15,803 bases of DNA from positions 1 to 15,803 of the forward strand of contig QMOF01000021.1 in assembly GCA_003650185.1 (NCBI GenBank). The letters run 5' to 3'. Below, in pieces: positions 1 through 7,002 of the stretch. How positions within the stretch are numbered: position 1 is the stretch's first letter; every line of letters starts with the position of its first letter. The notes beneath the pieces were generated by a model, which had not been told where the DNA came from, ran no database searches, and worked only from the letters and a program-made list of their open reading frames with translations. Origin of the DNA: Chloroflexota bacterium (GTDB taxonomy: Bacteria; Chloroflexota; Dehalococcoidia; UBA2247; RBG-13-53-26). Both the position numbers and the translations under genes were made by a program.

Positions 1-49
1 CCTTCTTTGCTGTATGTCCTGATCCAGGCCGAGCCACGGCGTACAGAGA

Positions 50-301
50 CTAGCTCCACTTCTCACGACACAGCTCGACCAGATCGGTCAGGTAAAAGTA
101 ACGTACTGACTTTCTTTCTGTTCCTCTCTCTCTATATCCAACCTGCCCCTTTATGATGAGGCGCTCCAGCACCCTGCCCACCTGATTGTAGCTAAGCCCT
201 GAGCCGTTCGCAATCTCGGCGGTGGTGCTTTCAAACCGGCTCGCCAGAGCCTCCTGTTTCAGGAAATCAAGGATGGCTTGCTCTTCACTGTGTGGCATCA
301 T
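50..301 (-). CDS. small winged helix-turn-helix protein (putative transcriptional regulator)
   Basis: An 83-residue protein that looks like a stand-alone winged helix-turn-helix DNA-binding domain. The first helix is at about residues 5-20. A helix-turn-helix with the pattern TTAEIANGSGLSYNQVGRVL lies at about 27-46. A basic, Tyr/Arg-rich beta wing (GYRERGTERKSVRYFYL) runs from about 55 to 71. There is no effector domain, membrane segment or metal-binding cluster. Three start codons sit in tandem (GTG 304, ATG 301, ATG 298). I chose the ATG at 301 because an AGGA box lies six bases ahead of it. The gene stands alone, separated by about 190 bases from the PAC2 gene to its right, with a TTGACA box and repeated ATGAT words upstream, so self-regulation is possible. 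The fold is reasonably clear; the target and the exact family (MarR-like or ArsR-like) are not. Confidence 0.7.
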   Translation of the reverse strand: MMPHSEEQAILDFLKQEALASRFESTTAEIANGSGLSYNQVGRVLERLIIKGQVGYRERGTERKSVRYFYLTDLVELCREKWS

Positions 302-330
302 CACATATCCTATGATGCAAAGTATGATTT

Positions 331-359
331 AGCTTAAGCATGATTATGGGATCTGTCAA
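331..359 (-). promoter_or_regulatory. candidate promoter of the winged-helix gene
   Basis: On the minus strand a perfect TTGACA (354-359) is followed, after a 17-base spacer, by TAAGCT (331-336). The latter matches the -10 consensus at only three of six positions and lies inside the 8-base palindrome GCTTAAGC (332-339). The -35 is convincing; the -10 is weak, as would fit a regulated promoter. A perfect 12-base palindrome TGCGGGCCCGCA (365-376) lies just upstream of the -35. Confidence 0.4.
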
Positions 360-494
360 GTCCTTGCGGGCCCGCACAGGGCAGGAGGAGCCCAAGGGAT
401 CATCCAAAATAACCACCAGTGTCGCAGGTGAGGCAGAAAACGCAGGAGAGGGCGAGGCGGTGTTCGGCTGGATGGTCGAACCGGCGAGATCGTT

Positions 495-1331
495 TCACAG
501 GCGCTCTCTCTTGAAGTAGTCCTCGATCTTGGCAGCCAGTGCCTCCAGTTCCTGCTCGGCCAAGGCAAGGTTGCTCTCGAGCTTCTGCACGTAACCATCC
601 ACCTGGGGGTCTGTTGACCTGGCCCGGGCGAGCAGGTCGTTCACCCTGGCGATTTCTGCATCAAGCTCCGAGAAATCGATGCCTAGCTTGAATCTGGTGT
701 TGAGGAACTCAAGGGGCTTCCTGCAGGCCGCGGGGTCTTCAACCGCGGCGAGATAGAAGGGCACCGATGTCCAAAGCCCCGCCCCGGCAACACCCCTCCT
801 GTTGGCTTCCCATAGCAGGAAGGAACTCAGGGTCGGTCTCTGGCCGGGTGGGGTGTCGTGGTCAAAGTCGCCCGCCAGCCCGTACCGGGACAGATACTGC
901 TTCATGTCTGGCGAACCGGCTATGGCAAACATTTGGCGCGGAGCGGTATGGGGGCTAAGAGAGAACATTCCCCCAACGGTGTAGATCTCCCTGGCGTTGC
1001 AGTACTGCTGGGCCACCTCCAGGATCGAATCCAGATACCTGTGCCATTCGCAGGCAGGCAAATCACCGTGGAAGAGCACCAGGTTGCTATCCCGGCAACA
1101 GTAGAACCTGGCTTCTGGGAACTCGGCTACGTCATCTTCGACGGTAACACCGCCCAGTGGAAAGAAGTCCACAGGCTCAATCTCTGCGAAGCAATGCCCT
1201 CTCAATTCCCTGGCCAGGTACTCGACCAGCTTACTCCCTATCCGCCCCCCGTCCTTGGCCCAGCCCACTATGAGACATGAGTCTGACAGGCCCGGTTCCA
1301 TGTAGAGCTTATAAGGTTGCCGTTCGAGCAT
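495..1331 (-). CDS. PAC2-family protein (first of a tandem pair)
   Basis: A 278-residue protein of the PAC2 (proteasome assembly chaperone 2-like) family. The family has a purine-nucleoside-phosphorylase-like fold, occurs in archaea and some bacteria, and mostly lacks a proven function in bacteria. Visible features are an N-terminal strand with VGWAKDGGRIG (residues 22-32), the IEPVDFF segment (51-57) that matches IEPWDFF in the neighbour, and a glycine-containing YTVGGMFSL turn (117-125). The C-terminal tail from about 222 to 272 is heptad-rich and probably coiled coil (ELDAEIARVNDLL...LAEQELEALAAKIEDYF). The ATG at 1331 is two bases after the stop of the upstream PAC2 gene, so the two are almost certainly co-translated and may form a heteromer. 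It diverges from its partner: the SWPGIGNIG motif there is VGWAKDGGRIG here. The family call is good; the function is unknown. Confidence 0.8.
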   Translation of the reverse strand: MLERQPYKLYMEPGLSDSCLIVGWAKDGGRIGSKLVEYLARELRGHCFAEIEPVDFFPLGGVTVEDDVAEFPEARFYCCRDSNLVLFHGDLPACEWHRYLDSILEVAQQYCNAREIYTVGGMFSLSPHTAPRQMFAIAGSPDMKQYLSRYGLAGDFDHDTPPGQRPTLSSFLLWEANRRGVAGAGLWTSVPFYLAAVEDPAACRKPLEFLNTRFKLGIDFSELDAEIARVNDLLARARSTDPQVDGYVQKLESNLALAEQELEALAAKIEDYFKRERL

Positions 1332-1333
1332 GC

Positions 1334-2239
1334 CTAGTCTTCTTTCCCTTTGAAGAACTTGTCAAGCTCCTCCAGAATCTTCCTCTTGTCTTCCTCGGTT
1401 ATCGGCCCAGGCTCCGTGCTCCTGGTGTATGACACGTATCTCAGCTTGTCGAGCTGCTCACGTATTTCAGGCGAGAACTTGGCGTACAGTTCCTCGACTC
1501 GTTTCTCACCTCGCTCCACTGCCGCAACGAGGTCCTCACTTGTGGCATCGATGCCCAGGATGGCGTTCAACACTTCCACCACCGAGTGTGACGCCTTCGG
1601 GTAGGGTACAGACAGGCCCTGAAGGTACATCGGTATCTCACCCATTAGGCAGACAGCTTCGAGCCCTCGTTTCCTGGCAACCCCCAGGAGCAGACCGTTC
1701 AAGCCGGTTATGTTGCCTCGCCCCAGCCTTCCCTCCAGGTCGGACATCAGTATGGTGTTGGGATAGCCCTTTACCTCGTCAATCAGCTTGCTCTGGTTGG
1801 GTACTGCCCAGACTCTTGGCTTCATGGTGTGATGTACCGGAGCAACGGCTGCTCCGGATGTATAGGCTCTGCGGCATCCGAACTTCAGGGCCACGTCTAG
1901 GACGAGGTTGGCCATCTGGTACGCTCTTTTCCCTTCAGCGTACATGCCGCCTACCGGGGTTGGCTGCTCCTCAGCAATGAAGAAGAGCAAATCGACCTTC
2001 TCGGTCTTCCTGAAATAGAAGGTGTTACTGGGAAACTCCAGACCTTCCAGCACGCCATTCCTGACCAGTATCTTCTTGGGATAAAAAAAGTCCCACGGCT
2101 CGATCTCTCCGAGTTGCTCGGCTTCGAGTGCCTTTCTCAGAGCATCAGCCGCAATGACACCGATATTACCTATGCCCGGCCACGACGCTATCAGGACCGG
2201 ACTGTTGAGGACTGGTTCCTTACGTAATCGTACACCCAT
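1334..2239 (-). CDS. PAC2-family protein (second of a tandem pair)
   Basis: A 301-residue PAC2-family protein. Characteristic elements are SWPGIGNIG near the N terminus (19-27), IEPWDFFYPKK (46-56), an AYTSGAA turn (125-131), GLNGLLLG (179-186) and GEIPMYLQG (200-208), followed by a charged, helical C-terminal tail (about 235-300). The frame is open to a GTG at 2296, but no ribosome-binding site precedes that codon and the extra 19 residues look unlike the family. I therefore prefer the ATG at 2239; the adjacent GTG at 2242 has AAGG at a good distance and is an equally fair choice. The gene follows the inositol-monophosphatase-like gene closely and overlaps or abuts the next PAC2 gene with a 2-base gap, giving a three-gene operon. 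In archaea and eukaryotes PAC2 proteins are linked to proteasome assembly; no proteasome gene is in view, so no such role is claimed. Confidence 0.82.
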   Translation of the reverse strand: MGVRLRKEPVLNSPVLIASWPGIGNIGVIAADALRKALEAEQLGEIEPWDFFYPKKILVRNGVLEGLEFPSNTFYFRKTEKVDLLFFIAEEQPTPVGGMYAEGKRAYQMANLVLDVALKFGCRRAYTSGAAVAPVHHTMKPRVWAVPNQSKLIDEVKGYPNTILMSDLEGRLGRGNITGLNGLLLGVARKRGLEAVCLMGEIPMYLQGLSVPYPKASHSVVEVLNAILGIDATSEDLVAAVERGEKRVEELYAKFSPEIREQLDKLRYVSYTRSTEPGPITEEDKRKILEELDKFFKGKED

Positions 2240-2308
2240 CACTCCAGTTACCTTACTCTGCGGCATATCCTGCCGCGAACGGCCGGATCGTGTCACGTCG
2301 CGCTGTTG

Positions 2309-3097
2309 TTACGACTCCTGCAGTATCTCCATCATGACTGAGTGGACCCGGCCATTCGAGAACAGCAGGTCACTCCTCTCCGCCCTCCACTCACTGCCCC
2401 TGAAATCACTCACCTTCCCTCCTCCTTCAGATACAAGCAGCACTCCGGCAGCTACGTCCCATGGATCGATGCTTGTGGTGAAGTAAGCCTCCGCCCTTCC
2501 GGCTGCCACCCAGGCTGTCTCCAGGCCGGCTGACCCCAGTTTCCGTATGTCGATAGCCTGTGGGTAGACCCTGTTGAGAGTGCGCCCGGTCCTGGCCCTG
2601 TCCCGCTCACCGCCCTCACAATAGAGGAGGTAGCTTTCACCCAGTCGTGACACCTCGGAAACACTGATTCTGGCGTTGTTGAGGTAGGCTCCGTTTCCCT
2701 TCTCGGCCAGATATAGCTCATCGATTGCTGGCGCATAGACAGCCGCCAGGACCAGTTCGTTCAGGTGCATCAAGGCTATGCAGACCGAGAACAACGGGTT
2801 CCAGTTGGCAAAGTTGCCTGTGCCATCCAGTGAGTCCACAATCCAGAGCCAGTCTGGGTCACCGGCAAGGAATCCGCTCTCCTCCGTGAGCAGGCTATGC
2901 TCAGGGTATGCTTCCTTGATCCGTCCCACTATGAGACTATCGGCCATCCTGTCGTAGGTGGTTATGGCTTCCTTGGCAGAGCTGCGGAGGCTTACCAGGT
3001 GTGCCTCCTTCCTGAAATGTCTCATCAACGCCTCTCCTGCCTCCTTGCTCAGTCTCTCGATCAGATGGCTGGCGGAATGATAGAGCATACGCTGCAC
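2309..3097 (-). CDS. inositol monophosphatase family protein
   Basis: A 262-residue member of the Li+-sensitive, Mg2+-dependent phosphatase family (IMPase/SuhB/CysQ/archaeal FBPase type), of normal family length. The metal-binding motifs are all present: TEES at 71-74, WIVDSLDGTGNF at 85-96 (the DPIDGT motif, with Ser for the usual Pro), KLGSAGLE at 186-193 and the C-terminal DPWDVAAG at 211-218. It should hydrolyse a sugar or inositol phosphate, or a fructose-1,6-bisphosphate-like substrate; the sequence alone does not tell which. It is predicted to be cytoplasmic. The frame begins at a GTG (3097); an ATG three codons in (3088) has AGG about eight bases ahead and is an equally good start. 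It is first in an operon with two PAC2 genes. That grouping is unexplained. Confidence 0.9.
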   Translation of the reverse strand: MQRMLYHSASHLIERLSKEAGEALMRHFRKEAHLVSLRSSAKEAITTYDRMADSLIVGRIKEAYPEHSLLTEESGFLAGDPDWLWIVDSLDGTGNFANWNPLFSVCIALMHLNELVLAAVYAPAIDELYLAEKGNGAYLNNARISVSEVSRLGESYLLYCEGGERDRARTGRTLNRVYPQAIDIRKLGSAGLETAWVAAGRAEAYFTTSIDPWDVAAGVLLVSEGGGKVSDFRGSEWRAERSDLLFSNGRVHSVMMEILQES

Positions 3098-3146
3098 CTA
3101 CCCCGAGGGATCTCCCTTGTCGCCGCATACTGACGCCGTGTAGACA

Positions 3147-3155
3147 ATTCTACCA
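3147..3155 (-). promoter_or_regulatory. candidate extended -10 promoter of the phosphatase-PAC2 operon
   Basis: The minus strand reads TGGTAGAAT, an extended -10 (TGn plus a five-of-six match to TATAAT), about 50 bases upstream of the phosphatase start. No recognisable -35 is found 16-18 bases further up, which is tolerated by extended -10 promoters. This is the best candidate in the divergent gap 3098-3287, which otherwise holds nothing I recognise. Confidence 0.35.
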
Positions 3156-3287
3156 CAATACTAAGATGGCGATGGCGCTTGCCAGGTTTCGACAGGAACT
3201 GGTTGGCGACTGAGAATTGCTCGCATGGTCTCATGTCACAGGGAGCGGGCCTGTAATAGACGCCGACGGATATGCGATAGAGTAGTC

Positions 3288-3317
3288 TTGACTTGTGGAG
3301 AGGCTTTTGTTTATACT
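3288..3317 (+). promoter_or_regulatory. sigma-70-type promoter of the tRNA-tuf operon
   Basis: TTGACT (3288-3293) and TATACT (3312-3317) each match the consensus at five of six positions and are separated by 18 bases. Transcription would begin about six bases before the first tRNA. This is the only strong promoter seen ahead of the tRNA-tuf-rpmG-secE-nusG-rplKA series. Confidence 0.75.
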
Positions 3318-3329
3318 AGGTCACTGGTT

Positions 3330-3402
3330 GCCCGAGTGGCGCAATGGTAGCGCAACCGACTTGTAATCGGTAGGTTAGTGGGTTCAAGTCCCCTCTCGGG
3401 CT
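3330..3402 (+). tRNA. tRNA-Thr (anticodon UGU)
   Basis: A 73-base cloverleaf. The acceptor stem GCCCGAG/CTCGGGC is perfect. The D stem is GCGC/GCGC. The anticodon stem ACCGA/TCGGT encloses TGT at 3362-3364, and the T loop is TTCAAGT (3383-3389). The T stem GTGGG/CCCCT contains a U-C mismatch and a G-U pair. The discriminator is U and no CCA is encoded. It is the first gene of the cluster. Confidence 0.93.
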
Positions 3403-3407
3403 GGTCA

Positions 3408-3494
3408 GGAGGGGTGGGTGAGTGGCTAATACCAACAGACTGTAAATCTGTCGCCCTAAGGGCTACGCAGGTTCGAATCCTGCCCCCTCCACCA
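3408..3494 (+). tRNA. tRNA-Tyr (anticodon GUA)
   Basis: A class II tRNA with a long variable arm, as expected for bacterial tRNA-Tyr. The acceptor stem is GGAGGGG/CCCCTCC, the anticodon stem ACAGA/TCTGT surrounds GTA (3442-3444), and the variable arm is at about 3452-3466. The T arm is GCAGG-TTCGAAT-CCTGC, followed by discriminator A and an encoded CCA (3492-3494). It lies five bases after tRNA-Thr(UGU), so both must be processed from one transcript. Confidence 0.95.
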
Positions 3495-3513
3495 GTGTGA
3501 GGTAGTGCAGTAT

Positions 3514-3586
3514 GCCCACATAGCTCAGTTGGTAGAGCACGCCCTTGGTAAGGGCGAGGTCACCAGTTCGAATCTGGTTGTGGGCT
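3514..3586 (+). tRNA. tRNA-Thr (anticodon GGU)
   Basis: A 73-base cloverleaf. The acceptor stem is GCCCACA/TGTGGGC, the anticodon stem CGCCC/GGGCG encloses GGT (3547-3549), and the T arm is ACCAG-TTCGAAT-CTGGT. The discriminator is U and no CCA is encoded. It ends 20 bases before tuf. The Thr-Tyr-Thr-tuf order matches the well-known bacterial thrU-tyrU-glyT-thrT-tufB series, minus the glycine tRNA. Confidence 0.95.
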
Positions 3587-3606
3587 GATAAATGAGGAGG
3601 CCGTAA

Positions 3607-4812
3607 ATGTCAAAGAAACGTTTCGAGCGCGTCAAGCCGCATGTGAATGTTGGCACCATAGGCCATGTGGACCACGGGAAGACGACGTTGACCTCAGCAA
3701 TGACCAGGGTACTGGCCGCCGCAGGCAGTGGTGAGACTTCATATCGCAGCTTTGATTCGATAGATAACGCGCCCGAAGAGAAGGCAAGGGGTCTGACCAT
3801 CCAGATTGCGCACATAGAGTATGAGACGCCAAAGCGTCACTATGCTCATGTCGACTGCCCGGGCCACGCTGACTATATCAAGAACATGATCACCGGAGCT
3901 GCGCAGATGGACGGGGCCATACTGGTAGTCAGTGCGCCCGACGGCCCTATGCCTCAGACCAGGGAGCATATTCTGCTGGCACACCAGGTGGAGGTCCCCA
4001 GCATCGTCGTTGCCTTGAACAAGGTGGATGCCATGGATGACCCGGAGCTCCTTGATCTGGTGGAGTTGGAACTGAGGGAGTTGCTCAGCAAGTACGGCTT
4101 TCCGGGAGACGAGATACCTATAGTCAGGGTAAGCGCGCTCAAGGCAGGCGAGTGCGGTTGCGGCAAGAGGGAGTGTGAGTGGTGTGGCCGCATATGGGAC
4201 TTGCTCGATGCGGTAGATGAATACATTCCCACTCCGGTGCGCGACAAGGACAAGCCATTCCTCATGCCGATTGAAGATGTTTTCAGCATCAAGGGACGCG
4301 GCACTGTGCCCACGGGCAGGGTTGAGAGAGGGGTGATCAGGCCGGGCGATCCAGTGGAGATCATAGGTCTGGGGCGTATGATCAGCACCGTGGCTGTCAG
4401 TGTGGAGATGTTCCACAAGACGCTGGACGAAGCAGAACCGGGGGATGCTGTTGGTATTCTGTTGAGGGGCGTCGACAGGGATGAGATCGAAAGGGGCATG
4501 GTAATAGCCAAACCCGGCTCGGTCAAGCCGCACAAGAAGGCCGAAGCACAGGTATACATATTGACCAAGGAGGAGGGCGGCAGGCACACTCCCTTCTTCA
4601 ACGGGTACAAGCCGCAGTTTTACATCAGGACAACGGACGTCACTGGCAGTATTAGTCTCCCTGAGGGAGTCGAGATGGCTATGCCAGGTGATGACGTGAA
4701 GATGACGATAGACCTGATCAGCCCTGTGGCCCTTGAGGAGGGGTTGAGGTTCGCCATCAGAGAAGGTGGCAGGACGGTGGGTGCAGGGGTGTTCACGCGC
4801 GTCATTGAATAG
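3607..4812 (+). CDS. tuf: elongation factor Tu
   Basis: A full-length, 401-residue EF-Tu, the GTPase that carries aminoacyl-tRNA to the ribosome. The G motifs are GHVDHGKT (19-26), the switch I segment ARGLTI (60-65, with Leu for the usual Ile before the essential Thr), DCPGH (83-87), NKVD (138-141) and SAL (176-178). Domains 2 and 3 follow normally (GRGTVPTGRVERG from 230; GGRTVGAGVFTRVIE at the C terminus). An AGGAGG box lies six bases before the ATG. Unusual is a four-cysteine patch at 183, 185, 190 and 193 (C-x-C-x4-C-x2-C) directly after the SAL motif, where E. coli EF-Tu has a cysteine-free charged stretch of similar length. The gene is cotranscribed with three tRNAs ahead and rpmG behind. 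Confidence 0.98.
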   Translation: MSKKRFERVKPHVNVGTIGHVDHGKTTLTSAMTRVLAAAGSGETSYRSFDSIDNAPEEKARGLTIQIAHIEYETPKRHYAHVDCPGHADYIKNMITGAAQMDGAILVVSAPDGPMPQTREHILLAHQVEVPSIVVALNKVDAMDDPELLDLVELELRELLSKYGFPGDEIPIVRVSALKAGECGCGKRECEWCGRIWDLLDAVDEYIPTPVRDKDKPFLMPIEDVFSIKGRGTVPTGRVERGVIRPGDPVEIIGLGRMISTVAVSVEMFHKTLDEAEPGDAVGILLRGVDRDEIERGMVIAKPGSVKPHKKAEAQVYILTKEEGGRHTPFFNGYKPQFYIRTTDVTGSISLPEGVEMAMPGDDVKMTIDLISPVALEEGLRFAIREGGRTVGAGVFTRVIE

Positions 4813-4820
4813 GAGAACAG

Positions 4821-4988
4821 GTGGCCAAGAAGGGCGAAGCTAGGGCTGTCATTCATCTTGCTTGCACACAGTGCAAGGAAAGAACCTATACCACTACCAA
4901 GAACAGGAGAAATGATCCGCAGCGGCTGGAGTTGAAGAAGTACTGCCCCCGGTGCCGAACCCACACGTTGCATAGGGAGACCAAGTAG
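4821..4988 (+). CDS. rpmG: 50S ribosomal protein L33
   Basis: A 55-residue basic protein starting at GTG, with AGGAG (overlapping the tuf stop) five bases ahead. It reads VAKKGEARAVIHLACTQC and continues to the end KKYCPRCRTHTLHRETK. The two CxxC pairs (Cys15/Cys18 and Cys42/Cys45) mark the zinc-binding form of L33, and the length is typical. It is placed between tuf and secE, as in many bacteria. The call is firm from the sequence and the neighbourhood. Confidence 0.95.
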   Translation: MAKKGEARAVIHLACTQCKERTYTTTKNRRNDPQRLELKKYCPRCRTHTLHRETK

Positions 4989-4994
4989 CCTCGG

Positions 4995-5213
4995 ATGACC
5001 AAGGTTCTAGCCACAAAGAAGCGGCGCTTCAGGTTGGGGTTCTTCGCTGACACCATTGCTGAGCTCAAGAAGGTAGTCTGGCCTACGCGCCGGGAAGCAG
5101 TCCGACTGACCATCATGGTGCTCGCTGTATGCTTCATCATGGGCCTGCTGCTTAGCCTTCTTGACTATGGGTTTTCACGGCTTGTGGTCAAGTATCTCCT
5201 GCCGGGAGGATAG
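4995..5213 (+). CDS. secE: preprotein translocase subunit SecE
   Basis: A 72-residue, single-membrane-span SecE, the short form found in most bacteria outside the gamma-proteobacteria. A basic N terminus precedes the amphipathic helix with the hallmark ELKKVVWPTRREA (23-35). One membrane helix follows (about 38-58), then a short tail ending LVVKYLLPGG. SecE clamps the SecY channel in the cytoplasmic membrane. The ATG follows the rpmG stop by six bases. The nearest GGGAG is about 15 bases upstream, so translation probably depends on coupling to rpmG. Confidence 0.95.
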   Translation: MTKVLATKKRRFRLGFFADTIAELKKVVWPTRREAVRLTIMVLAVCFIMGLLLSLLDYGFSRLVVKYLLPGG

Positions 5214-5219
5214 GCTGTT

Positions 5220-5768
5220 GTGGCGGAAGACGAAAAACGCTGGTACATGATCCACACTTACACAGGGCGCGAAGACCAGGTCAAGGTCAACCTTGAGCAG
5301 CGCATCAAGTCGATGGACGCCGCAGACAAGATTACCGAGGTGGTGGTACCAAGAGTGGAGGAGATCGAGATCAAGGAAGGCCAGCGACGCACTGTGGCCA
5401 AGAAGCTTTTCCCAGGCTATGTCTTGGTCAAGATGGAAATGAACAATGAGAACTGGAGCATAGTCCGCAATACCCCTGGAGTGACCAGTTTCGTGAGCCA
5501 CCAGGACGAGCAAGGTAAGCTTATACCTGCCCCCCTGGATGATGAGGAGGTAGCCTCCATTCTGGAGCGGATGGAAGCCGGGGCTCCGCAGGTGACGGTG
5601 GGATTGACCAAAGGAGAAAGCGTGCGCATCACGGATGGTCCGTTCCTCGATTTTGCTGGCATAATCGACGAGATCATACCCGAGAAGGGCAAGGTCAGGG
5701 TACTGGTGTCCTTCTTCGGACGTGAGACGCCTGTGGAGCTTGACTTCCTACAAGTGGAGAAATTGTAA
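5220..5768 (+). CDS. nusG: transcription termination/antitermination factor NusG
   Basis: A 182-residue NusG that binds RNA polymerase and links it to Rho or to the ribosome. The NGN domain has RWYMIHTYTGRED (7-19), the FPGYVLVKM core (64-72) and the NTPGVTSFV segment (84-92). The KOW domain has KGESVRITDGPFLDFAGIID (131-150) and the conserved end FFGRETPVELDFLQVEKL. It starts at GTG, nine bases after a GGGAGGA box that overlaps the secE stop region. The secE-nusG-rplK order is nearly universal in bacteria. Confidence 0.97.
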   Translation: MAEDEKRWYMIHTYTGREDQVKVNLEQRIKSMDAADKITEVVVPRVEEIEIKEGQRRTVAKKLFPGYVLVKMEMNNENWSIVRNTPGVTSFVSHQDEQGKLIPAPLDDEEVASILERMEAGAPQVTVGLTKGESVRITDGPFLDFAGIIDEIIPEKGKVRVLVSFFGRETPVELDFLQVEKL

Positions 5769-5770
5769 AC

Positions 5771-6194
5771 ATGGCAAAAAAGGTAAAAGCGGTCCTCAAG
5801 TTGCAGTTACCTGCTGGCAAGGCCACGCCTGCCCCTCCGGTTGGGCCGGCTTTAGGCCAGCACGGTGTGAACATAATGGCCTTTTGCAAGGAGTACAACC
5901 GAGCGTACCGCTGCGCAGGAGGGCACGATCGTTCCGGTGGAGCTTACCGTCTACGATGATCGGTCCTTTAGCTTCGTCCTGAAGACGCCGCCAGCCGCTG
6001 AGTTGCTCTTCAAAGCACTTGGCATAGAGCGGGGTAGTGGCTCACCAAGAGGACAGAAAGTCGGCAAGGTGTCCCGTGAGAAACTGCGTGAGATAGCCCA
6101 GGCCAAGATGAAGGACCTTAACACCAACGATATTGAGAAAGCAATGAAGATCATCGAGGGCACGGCGCGCAGCGCGGGAATCGAAGCAGAGTAG
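5771..6194 (+). pseudogene. rplK: 50S ribosomal protein L11, split by an apparent one-base frameshift
   Basis: Two overlapping frames together make one normal L11 (about 140 residues), the protein of the GTPase-associated centre that binds 23S rRNA. The first frame (from ATG 5771) gives the N-terminal domain with LQLPAGKATPAPPVGPALGQHGVNIMAFCKEYNRA and then runs into a stop at 5957-5959. The second frame resumes as AQEGTIVPVELTVYDDRSF and continues to a normal C terminus (AAELLFKALG...IEGTARSAGIEAE). Leaving out T5906 joins them as NRATAAQEGT, matching the usual N-A-x-T-A spacing of L11. Nothing else is damaged and codon use is even across the join. A sequencing or assembly insertion is therefore the likeliest cause; a true mutation or ribosomal +1 shift cannot be excluded. 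Its ATG follows the nusG stop by two bases. Confidence 0.9.
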
Positions 6195-6198
6195 TCGA

Positions 6199-6906
6199 AT
6201 GGCACAGCACGGAAAGAAGTATCAGGAAGCAAACAAGCTGGTAGACCCAAACGCCTCATACCCCCTGAACGAGGCCATAGAGTTGGCCAAGAAGGCGGCC
6301 TACGCTCGGTTCGACGAGACAGTGGAACTCCATCTCCGCATGAACCTCGATCCACGCAATGCCGACCAGCAGGTGAGAGGCACGACGTCACTGCCGCATG
6401 GCCTTGGCAAGAAGATTCGCATCCTGGTATTCGCTCAGGGTGAGGCGGCAAAGGTGGCTGAGCAAGCTGGGGCAGACTACGTGGGCGCGGACGACCTGAT
6501 CAAGAAGATCGAAGATGGTTGGCTGGACTTCGATGTTGCCATTGCCACGCCTGACATGATGGGCAAGATAGGCAAGCTGGGGAAGATTCTTGGTCGCCGA
6601 GGGCTGATGCCAAATCCCAAGCTTGGAACAGTTGTTCCGGCGGCAGACCTCCCCAAGGTAATCGGCGAAGCAAGCAAGGGCCGGGTGGAATTCCGATTGG
6701 ACCGCACAGGTAACATCCATCTGGCCGTGGGCAAGGTCGGTTTTGATACCGAGAAGCTGAGAGAGAACCTGCTCGCCGCCATTGAGGCCATCGTCAGAGC
6801 CAAACCTAGTGGCGCGAAAGGGCAGTATATCAGGCGCGCCACGATCGCCACGTCCATGGGTCCGGGCGTCAAGCTGGATCTCAGATCTGTGCTCGCCGCA
6901 ATCTAG
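6199..6906 (+). CDS. rplA: 50S ribosomal protein L1
   Basis: A 235-residue, full-length L1 that forms the mobile L1 stalk on 23S rRNA near the E site. In many bacteria it also represses its own operon. Hallmarks are the GTTSLPHGLGKK loop (61-72), the central domain with DFDVAIATPDMMGKIGKLG (110-128), LGRRGLMPNPKLGTV (131-145) and the C-terminal SMGPGVKLDL (219-228). It follows rplK by four bases. The gene that usually comes next, rplJ, is displaced about 2.9 kb downstream by two metabolic genes. I saw no clear L1-binding leader; if there is one it must lie in the end of nusG. Confidence 0.97.
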   Translation: MAQHGKKYQEANKLVDPNASYPLNEAIELAKKAAYARFDETVELHLRMNLDPRNADQQVRGTTSLPHGLGKKIRILVFAQGEAAKVAEQAGADYVGADDLIKKIEDGWLDFDVAIATPDMMGKIGKLGKILGRRGLMPNPKLGTVVPAADLPKVIGEASKGRVEFRLDRTGNIHLAVGKVGFDTEKLRENLLAAIEAIVRAKPSGAKGQYIRRATIATSMGPGVKLDLRSVLAAI

Positions 6907-7002
6907 AATGGGCGAGCCGCAAGCCCCGAGTCCAATCCTACCAGAGCAAGGTCGGCAGCGCGCGGGCTGGAGAATCTGGAAAATGGAAAAAGGAGAGCAG
7001 GA

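Noticed and set aside
356..598. 80-codon minus-strand open frame next to the first PAC2 gene
   Set aside because: It overlaps the coiled-coil end of the PAC2 gene in another frame and has low-complexity Arg/Pro/Trp composition.
3739..4587. 282-codon minus-strand open frame
   Set aside because: It lies wholly antisense to the unmistakable EF-Tu gene and has no family features or ribosome-binding site of note.
5722..5982. 86-codon plus-strand open frame across nusG-rplK
   Set aside because: It is a third-frame shadow over nusG and rplK; only the other two frames match L11.
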